Part shown: positions 56,458 through 64,000 of the stretch, piece after piece
Layout of the letters: each line of letters starts with the position of its first letter
How positions within the stretch are numbered: position 1 is the first letter of the stretch
Origin: Thermothelomyces thermophilus ATCC 42464
Taxonomy: Eukaryota > Ascomycota > Sordariomycetes > Sordariales > Chaetomiaceae
DNA length: 64,000 bases
Direction: 5' to 3'
NCBI RefSeq assembly: GCF_000226095.1
Contig: NC_016473.1
Coordinates: forward strand, 186,001 to 250,000
Position numbers and translations under genes: made by a program
Notes under the pieces: model-generated
What the model saw: the letters and a program-made list of their open reading frames with translations, nothing else
What the model was told of the DNA's origin: nothing
The model's database searches: none

Positions 56458-58680
56458 TTAATAGTTTTCGGGCCCCTCGAAGGGCCCTGACCCGTTTCCT
56501 AGGTTAGTGCTAACCTCTTCGGTTGTTTAGCTAATAGCGGCTTCGTCAATCGTACCTATTTCTACGAGCTATTAAGTGCTTACAGCTTCCTACCATTAGG
56601 TCCGTTCTACTTTCCGTCGTACATGCTATAGCTTTATCTAAAGCTCCTAGATCCGCAATTTCTTTTTGTCTACGTGGTAGAGGTAGTCGTTACTTCTATA
56701 CGAGTCCTATATATCTTGTCCTATTCTATAGTACCTAGGCTAGGCTCGTTTTAGAACTACCGTGATACCTTCTAGATCGCGGGCTTCGATCTTCTAGAGT
56801 AATTCGGCCGCTCTATTTCCTATATTATAGACCTATTCTATAGAGCAGAGGCTCCTATCCTCATTTCCTTGTTAGGTCGGCTAGTAATTGTTTTTAAATT
56901 TGTCGCGAAAGTGGTATCGGTATTTATATAATATACACTAGAACTAGGGCACTTATATATATACCTCGTATTATAGGTATAGTCATATAGCGTTACCTAG
57001 AAGGTATTAGAATTCTTTTCTAAATCCTTCCCACTATATATAGACTATAGATACTCTAATACTAAGGTAGGAATATTTCTTCTAATAGCTTTCCTATATA
57101 CGTTTATCTTTTCTATAGTTCGCGTGTATAAACTAGTACTTAGGGTTCCGTATGTCGTGGCTAAGTTGCTAATCGTCAAAATGCTTGGCGTAGCTATCGG
57201 GCCTATTATATATCATAGGCTATTCCCCTTTAATAGTTTCTACGATACATCGGAATTCCCTTATCTTGTCCCTTATCTTATCGCTCTACTAGGCAAGTCA
57301 AATTAAGCATCTATTCTATTCGTATAGTTCTATATTAAGCCGGAAAACTTCGTTATAATACTATTCGATTCGTTCCTAGAGGAATAGAACATTAGGTCTA
57401 GGTCTTTCGATTCCTTAGGTATTAGTCATCTACGATCTATCCTACCTCTATATAACTATAAAACCCTACTACCTTAGGGCTAGGAAAATCGAAATTGGTA
57501 GTACATACTCTCCTGCCGTATCCTATTTGGCAAGACCTATCTCTAGGTCTACCGTAACTAGTTCGGAGTACAGTACTTGTTTATCTTTACCATCGCCGTT
57601 ATATCTACGACTATCTATATTACTATCCCTATCTTTATAGCTCGTAGCTACTACTTCGATAATATCCTTAGCGGTTTTATTAATAGCCGTAATTTCCTTT
57701 CTAGGGACTAGTTTCTAGTCTTTCTTTAGGCTTCGACATTCTCGTTTGTAGTATCCTTTCTTTCTATGGTTATAGTAGGTAACGTTAGACTTGTCTTTGG
57801 TTGTCTTCTTCTTATCCTGCTTCTATGCTATATCTATATCTATAGCTCTAGGATATATCCTATATAAGGTACTAATATATGCCCGTTTTTTCTTGTTATT
57901 AGCCTTAACCGTAGTTTTATTTATCTAACCTTATTTCTACTACTCTTATATATAGAGTTAATCATCGATTCTAATAGCCTATATAATATATTTATCTAAG
58001 GTCTTAGGCCGGTTGTACTTATATAGTTTATCTTTAACCTTTTCCTTTAAGCTATTATAGAATAGTTATATTAATACCTTATTATTAAGCTAAGACTTAA
58101 GTATATCCTATCTAAACTATATAGTATAGGAAGCTACTAACTTAGTCTATCGGAGATTAGCAAGTCTTTCTTATATATAAATCTTCTCGTCTTTATCACT
58201 AAAAACCTTCTAAAGTTTTTCTTCAAAACGGTTATAGGATCGAAAGACTACTTATATAAATATATCTCGGTTATCTTCGTCTTCCTTAATAAGATAATCA
58301 TTCTATATAGGCTTAAACTATCTAAGTACCTTACCTTCTAGTCTCGTAGCTATATAGAGGACTTTGGCTTTATTATCTAGAAACTTGTCGTCGTTAAGCC
58401 GAAAGTAAGATCGGAGGTTTGTTAGGAATCTTGCGAGATCCTCCTTGGTTCCTCTATATTTACTAGGTAGTTCGATCTTAATATGGCTTACTTTGGCGCC
58501 TTCGAGTGCCTTAATTTTGGCGTAGGCCTTGTTAACTAGCTTCTATAAGTGCTTTTCGCCGTTCTCGAGTTCCTTGATCTAAGCTTAAGTAGCCTTATCT
58601 CTCTAGTCTAACTCCTAAATCTGCTAATAGAGTTGACTAAGCTAGGCAAGTAGCTATTCGGCTGTAACATTAGTAGTCAT
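56458..58680 (-). pseudogene. gag: Gy3 gag remnant
   Basis: 2223 bp, ATG at 58680-58678 (intact), TAA at 56460-56458. CCHC knuckle near 57720-57775 reads YYNHRKKGYYKREC. The frameshift hairpin GGGCCCTTCGAGGGGCCC is intact before the stop (about 56469-56486). Confidence 0.88.
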
Positions 58681-58733
58681 ATCGATATCAAGGTCGAAAT
58701 TACCTTTATCCTAAACTATAATAGAACAAAGGG

Positions 58734-58745
58734 AGTAATAGTAAT
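58734..58745 (-). promoter_or_regulatory. Gy3 putative self-primer binding site
   Basis: The plus strand reads AGTAATAGTAAT, one base from the 5' LTR. The LTR minus strand contains AGTAATAGTAAC just downstream of the TATA box: 11 of 12 identical, the last differing by a transition. Confidence 0.62.
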
Positions 58746-58746
58746 G

Positions 58747-59199
58747 TATGACAAACCTAACTTAGACTTCTTTTGAAAGGGTTTAGATAAAGGTAGGTTA
58801 AGCGGGACGAGTGTACAGGTCGTCTAAGGGATTCGATGAAGCTAAAGGGTTTATAATAACACTAGAGTTATCTCTTATAGTAGTTAATAGTGCTTGGTAT
58901 AAGTACTATAATTATAAGTTACTATTACTAGTAAACTCCTAGAGTCTACTATAATAAGTGACTATTTATATATATATATACTTCTGCCGATCGCTTATAG
59001 TCCCTTTCTATCCTATCCTTAGATCGCCTTTGGTAGCTAGTTATCCTCTGCTATCTTTCCCTTTTTGGTAATCGTTTGCCTGTAGTAGCCTGTACTCCCT
59101 AGTAATCCTATGTTAGCCTTGCTTTGTGCCCTTCTTGATTAGTGGCTTATTTAGCCTCCTATGCCCTACCGGGTTGCGGTATATAGTTGGCTCGTAATA
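58747..59199 (-). repeat. Gy3 5' LTR (type B)
   Basis: 453 bp; edges TATGACAAACC and CTCGTAATA on the plus strand, followed by CCTAT. Alternating TA box at about 58968-58981. U3 is as in Gy1 and Gy7. Confidence 0.93.
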
Positions 59200-59204
59200 C
59201 CTAT

Positions 59205-60138
59205 AAGGGCACCCTAAACCCTTATATATAAGAGGTACTTTAGCAGGCCCTATAAGACTAGGCTAAGACTATTATAGCTATGAAGACTAAGAGCTAGAAG
59301 GCTACGTTATAGAAGGTAACTAACCGGCCGGACCTACTATAGAGGCTAGAATAGTAGGTAAGGCTATAAAGCCACCTACTGGTTAACCCTCTAAAGCTCC
59401 TAGCCTCTAAAGGAAGGCTTATAACCTACTAATAAAGGCTAGGGCCCTAGCCGATAAGTTCTTTCTAAACCTAGAAGTAGACCTATTAGATATTAACGAC
59501 CTAGATCTAAATGATTACTAAGAGCTGAAGTTTAAAATAAGCTAGGAGGTTATAGTAAGTAAAGTTAGGGTAATACTAGCTAGAGCAGCCCTATAGAAGG
59601 CCCTAGGGGAGGACCTCTTCCTTATAGGCCTATTAAAGGCCTATAGGTAACCACTCTACTAGATACTAGCTAAATTAGCCTTAGAGAGCCTATAGCTTAG
59701 CTATTTCCTAGCCTAGTTTAAAAGGGCTAAGATAGTAGTCCTTTATAAGCCTAATAAACCCCTATAGGCCTACTTTACCTTAGATAGCTATAGGCTTATA
59801 GCGCTTTTACTAATAGTAGGCAAGGTATTAGAGGCTATAGTCGCTTAGAAGGTAACGGCTATTATAGAGGCTTATAGGCTTCTCCTAGTCAAATAAATAG
59901 ATAAATAGGAATATAGGTCTATAGAGCTAGCTATTTGGCTTATTATAGCCTAGGTCTAGGAGGCTTAGAGGTATAAGGTAGTTACTTCCCTCCTATAGCT
60001 TAATATCTTAAGGGCTTTCGATATTATTAACTATACCTAGCTATTAGCTACTTTACAGAGCTAGGGCTTCCTAAAGTAGATAGTAGTTTAGGTTAAAGAG
60101 TAGCTATAGGATAAGATAGCTATCCTTTACTTCAATAG
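59205..60138 (+). pseudogene. LINE-d ORF2 remnant, part 2: reverse transcriptase N-terminal half
   Basis: Continues LINE-d exactly at the Gy3 target site. The linker is followed by RT: YKPNKPL and RPIALL-like motifs with VGKVLEAIV (about 59745-59850), and LNILRAFDIINYTQ near 60000-60040 (Asp of the first catalytic motif visible in FD). It ends at DKIAILYFNS, where Gy7 is inserted before the second catalytic motif. Confidence 0.8.
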
Positions 60139-60590
60139 TATTACAAGCCAACCATATACCACGACCTAGTGGGGCGCAGCAGGCTAAACGAGCCACTAAT
60201 CAAGAAGGGCACGGAGCAAGGCTGACACGGGATCGCTAGGGAGCACAGGCTACCACAGGCAAACAATTGCTAAAAGGGAAAGATAGCAGAGGATAGCTAG
60301 CTACTAAAGGCAATCCTAGGGCAGGCTAGAAAGGGACTATAAGCGACCAACAGAAGTATATATATATATAAATAATCACTTATTATAATAGACTCTAGGA
60401 GTTTACTAGTAATAGTAACCTATAATTATAATATTTATACCAAGTATTGCTAACTATTATAAGAGACAACTCTAATGTTATTATAAATCCTTTAGCTTTA
60501 TCAAATCCCTTAGACGACCTATATACTTGTCCTACTTAATTTACCTCTATCTAAACCCTTTTAGAAGAAGTCTAAGTTAGGTTTGTTATA
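60139..60590 (+). repeat. Gy7 5' LTR (type B)
   Basis: 452 bp from TATTACAAGCC (TGTCACAAGCC after RIP) to GTTTGTTATA. TATA run near 60357-60370. R contains AGTAATAGTAAC; the site after the LTR complements it with one mismatch besides a RIP-type change. Confidence 0.92.
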
Positions 60591-60656
60591 TATTGCTATT
60601 ACTCCTTTTATTTTATTATAGCTTAGAATAAAGGTAATTTCGACCTTAATATTAAT

Positions 60657-62879
60657 ATAGCTATTAACGTTATAGCCGAATAGCTGCTTACCTAGCTTAG
60701 TTAACTCTAGTAGCAGATCTAGGAGTTAGACTAAAGAGATAAGGTTGCTTAAGCTTAGATTAAGGAACTCGAGAATGGCGAAAAGTACTTATAGAAGCTG
60801 GTTAACGAGGCCTATACTAAAATCAAGGCACTTAAGGGCACTAAAGCGAGCCGTATCAAGATCGAACTACCTAACAAATACAGAGGAACTAAGGAGGATC
60901 TTGTAGGATTCTTAATAAACCTCTAATCCTACTTCTAGCTTAATGACGATAAGTTTCTAGACAATAATGCTAAAGTCCTCTATATAGCTACGAGACTAGA
61001 GGGCAAGGTACTTAGATAGTTTAAGCCTATATAGAATGACTATCTTACTAAGGAAGATAAAGACGACCAAGACGTATTTACGTAGGTAGTCTTTTAATCC
61101 TATAACCGGTTTAAAGAAGAGCTTTAGAAGGTTTTTAGTGATAAAGATAAGAAGATTTATATATAAGAAAGACTTACTAATCTCTAATAGACTAAGTTAG
61201 TAGCCTCTTATATTATATAGTTTAGATAGGATATACTTAAGTCTTAGCTTAATAATAAAGCATTAATATAACTATTCTATAATAGCTTAAAGGAAAAGGT
61301 TAAAGATAAGCTATATAAGTATAACTAGCCTAAGACCTTAGATAAATATATTGTATAGGCTATTAGAATTAATAATCGACTCTATATATAAGAGTAGTAG
61401 AAACGAGGTTAGATGAATAGAACCGTAGTTAAGGCTAACAATAAGAAAAAACGAGTATATATTAGCACCTTGTATAGGACGTATCCTAGAGCTATAGATA
61501 TAAATATAGTATAGAAGTAAGATAAGAAGAAGACGACTAAAGACAAGTCTAACATTACCTACTATAATTATAGAAAGAAAGGACACTATAAATAAGAATG
61601 TCAAAGCCCAAAGAAAGATTAGAAACTAGTCCCTAGAAAGGAAATTATAGCTATTAACGAAACCACTAAAGTTATTATCAAAGTAGCGGCTATAAGCTAT
61701 AAAAATAGGGATAGCAATATAGATAGTCTCGGACATAATAGCAACAGTAAAGACAAATAAGTACCGTACTCCGAACTAGTTACTATAGACCTAGAAATAG
61801 GTCTTGCTAAATAGGATATAGTAGGAGAGTATATACTACTAATTTCGATTCTCCTAGCCTTAAGGTAGTAGGGTTTTATAGTTACCTAGAGGCAGGGTAG
61901 ATCGTAGACAACCAATACCTAAGGAATCGAAAGACCTAGACCTAATGTTCTATTCCTCTAGGAACGAATCGAATGGTACTATAACGAAGTTTTCCGGCTT
62001 AACACGGAACTGTATAAATAGAATGGACGCTTGATTCGACTTGCCTAGTAGAGCGATAAGATAAGGGACAAGATAAGGGAACTCCGACGTATCGTAGAAA
62101 CTATTAAAGAGGAATAGCCTATAATATACGATAGGCCTAATAGCTATACCAAGTATTTTGACGATTAGTAACTTAGCTACGATGTATAGAACCTAGAGTA
62201 CTAGTTTATACGTATAAACTGTGGAAAAGATAAACATATATAGGAAAACTACTAGAAGAAACACTCCTACCTTAGCATTAGAGTACCTATAGTCTATATA
62301 TAGTGGGAAGGATTTGGAAAAGAATTCTAATACCTTCTAGGTAACGCTACGCGACTATACCTACGATACGAGGCATATATACAAGTGCCCTAGTTCTAGT
62401 ATATATTATACGAATGCCGATACTACTTTCGCGACAAATTCGAAAACAATTACTAGCCGACCTAACAAGGAAATAAGGACAGAAGCCTCTACCCTATAGA
62501 ATAGGTCTATAATATAGGAAATGGAGCAGCTGAATTGCTCTAGAAGATCGAAGCCTACGATCTAGAAGGCATTATAGTAGTACTAAAACGAGCCTGGCCT
62601 AGGTACTGCGGAATAAGACAAGATATATAGGACTTGTGCCGGAGTAATGACTGCCTCTACCACGTAGATAAAAAGAAATCGCGGATCTAGGAGCTTTAGC
62701 TAAAGCTATAGTATATACAACGGAAAGTAGAATAGACCTAACAGTAGGAAGCTACTAGTACTTAATAGCTTATAGAAATAAGTACGATTAACGAAGCTGC
62801 TATTAGCCAAATAACCGAAGAGGTTAGTACTGACCTAGGAAACAGGTTAAGGCCTTCCGAGGGGCCCGAAAACCATTAA
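60657..62879 (+). pseudogene. gag: Gy7 gag remnant
   Basis: 2223 bp, start ATA, stop TAA at 62877-62879. CCHC knuckle near 61558-61608 (YYNYRKKGHYK, stop, EC). The frameshift region keeps AGGAAAC; both hairpin arms are recognisable, with two transitions. Confidence 0.87.
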
Positions 62880-62881
62880 CG

Positions 62882-64000
62882 CCTATATAGCGGCAAGTAG
62901 TAGCGTAGTATAGGAGGAACTAGCGTAAAAGACCATTATATCGAGACCTCCCGGCAGAAATATAGGAAATCGCTATAATCTTTAGGCGACAGTAGTAAGA
63001 TAAGTGATTATAGATAATAGCATAATAGAAATAGCACGAAATGCTCGTACTAGTAGATAGTAAAGTAGAGATAAACCTGATTTTACCGACACTTGTAAAT
63101 TAGCTATAGATACCCTAGAAAATGAAGCAGAAGTATAGTATAGTCAAAGGGCTATTTCTAATATAATAGGTATATAAGGAGACTAAACTAATTAACATTA
63201 CTATAATAGGGAAGACTATAGTAGTTATATTTAGTATTATAGATATAGGCAACGATAAAGATATAATATTAGGGTTACTATAGTATGAAGATTACGACCT
63301 AGATATTAGCTAGAAGAATAGTAGCCACCTACGACCCTAAACGGAGTTATATTTAACTAGCAAGATAGGGAGCGTATAAGGATCGCGAGCAGACGATACT
63401 TAGGGGAAGGCATATCCTATAGATCTATTACAAGAGACGGACAATGGTAGACAGACCACTATAGACTCTAGAAGAAGCGGTATAACGATACCGACATTAC
63501 GATAGGAGGAACGAGCTAAACTACCGATAGCTATTCTCTCCGTTAACGAATGTAGAGCACTATAACTAGAGTAGTAGGTTAAGACAGGAGAAATCGCTAG
63601 CATTACTATAGATAGAACCAAGTTTGTATACTATTAGAAAGCTAAGAGACAAGATAAGACTAGGGAAGTATTAAAGGAATATAAAGGATACCTAGCATTT
63701 AAACTAAAGTATCTAGAAGGATTACTAGAATATGGCCTATAGGATTATAAGATCAAGCTTAAGGAAGGAGTATGACTAAAGTTCTTTAAGATTTACTATA
63801 TAAGCTAGATATAAAACGAAGAACTTAAGCGATATTTAGAGGAGAATCTTTAAAGAGGATATATCTACCTATTGATATTGCTAGTAGGCTACCTAATCCT
63901 ATTTATACCTAAGAAAGATAGAAAGCTATAGTTATATATCGACTATTGGTAACTTAATAAATAGACCGTGAAGAACTAATACCTATTACTGCTAATCTCA
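62882..64000 (+). pseudogene. pol: Gy7 pol remnant (protease, start of RT), truncated by the window
   Basis: -1 frame after gag. Protease with DSK/DSR-type motif near 63055-63065. The protease-RT linker and RT fingers (FVPKKDGK-like near 63900-63925) run to the window end. The active site lies outside. Confidence 0.85.

Larger units (their letters stand above)
29050..59199 (-). mobile_element. Gy3: Ty3/gypsy chromovirus (type B), host of the Gy4-Gy6 nest
   Basis: 453-bp LTRs at 58747-59199 (5') and 29050-29502 (3'), flanked by CCTAT. Gy4 with its duplication (22626 bp) sits in the antisense ORF, so Gy3 itself is 7524 bp. It is on the minus strand and strongly RIP-damaged: the RT active site reads YLNN, and most Gln, Trp and Cys codons are lost. 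It also has a 90-bp deletion in RT. Gy3 is the oldest of the four elements in this nest. Confidence 0.95.
26411..60138 (+). mobile_element. LINE-d: Tad-like LINE split by Gy3 and Gy7
   Basis: 5' end near 26411 (AAAAAGCTTCTCTTAT, compare the LINE-c 5' end). The body is 26411-29049, interrupted by the 30-kb Gy3 nest, and resumes at 59205. It is cut again at 60138, within RT, by Gy7; its 3' end is outside the window. Colinearity with LINE-c is kept across both junctions. It is strongly RIP-damaged. Confidence 0.9.
60139..64000 (+). mobile_element. Gy7: Ty3/gypsy chromovirus (type B), continues past the window
   Basis: 5' LTR, gag and the first third of pol are inside the window; the rest is not. 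Inserted in the RT of LINE-d. RIP damage is strong. The LTR type and R/primer sequences place it with Gy1 and Gy3. Confidence 0.93.

Overview
The window looks like a heterochromatic, gene-free block from a filamentous ascomycete. It is AT-rich and consists almost wholly of transposable elements. The elements carry the mark of repeat-induced point mutation (RIP): transitions only, CpA to TpA and TpG to TpA. As a result nearly every Gln codon (CAG, CAA) and Trp codon (TGG) of the ancestral proteins reads TAG or TAA, and many Cys codons read Tyr. No intact host gene, tRNA, rRNA or CRISPR array was found.

Layout. Seven copies of one Ty3/gypsy chromovirus group (called Gy1 to Gy7 here) and four Tad-like LINE copies (LINE-a to LINE-d) are nested in one another. 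Gy1 (2077-17272, +) is split by Gy2 (8046-15599, -). LINE-b (about 18590-26256, +) holds a pogo-like DNA transposon relic (19385-20632) and the nearly full LINE-c (20995-26206, -). LINE-d (from about 26411, +) is split by Gy3 (29050-59199, -). Gy3 is split by Gy4 (30104-52724, +), which is split by Gy5 (33740-41267, -) and Gy6 (42471-50027, -). LINE-d resumes at 59205 and is cut again by Gy7 (60139 to beyond the window, +). Target-site duplications were read for six Gy elements, the pogo relic and LINE-c, so the order of insertion is firm.

Each Gy element has LTRs of 422-460 bp and a Gag frame of exactly 741 codons in all seven copies. Pol lies in the -1 frame, with protease, RT, RNase H, integrase and a C-terminal chromodomain. 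Between pol and the 3' LTR lies an extra gene on the opposite strand (aORF), with a Cys-rich N half and a coiled-coil C half. Four aORF types travel with four U3 types (A, A', B, C), while gag and pol stay common.

Signals that survive RIP suggest how the elements worked. The R start just downstream of the TATA box is complementary to the sequence 1 nt after the 5' LTR, and the two change together between types, as expected for Tf1-like self-priming. A GGAAAC slippery site followed by a GC hairpin sits just before the gag stop. A stem-loop precedes the polypurine tract. Gy5 is the least damaged copy and keeps the RT YLDD motif.
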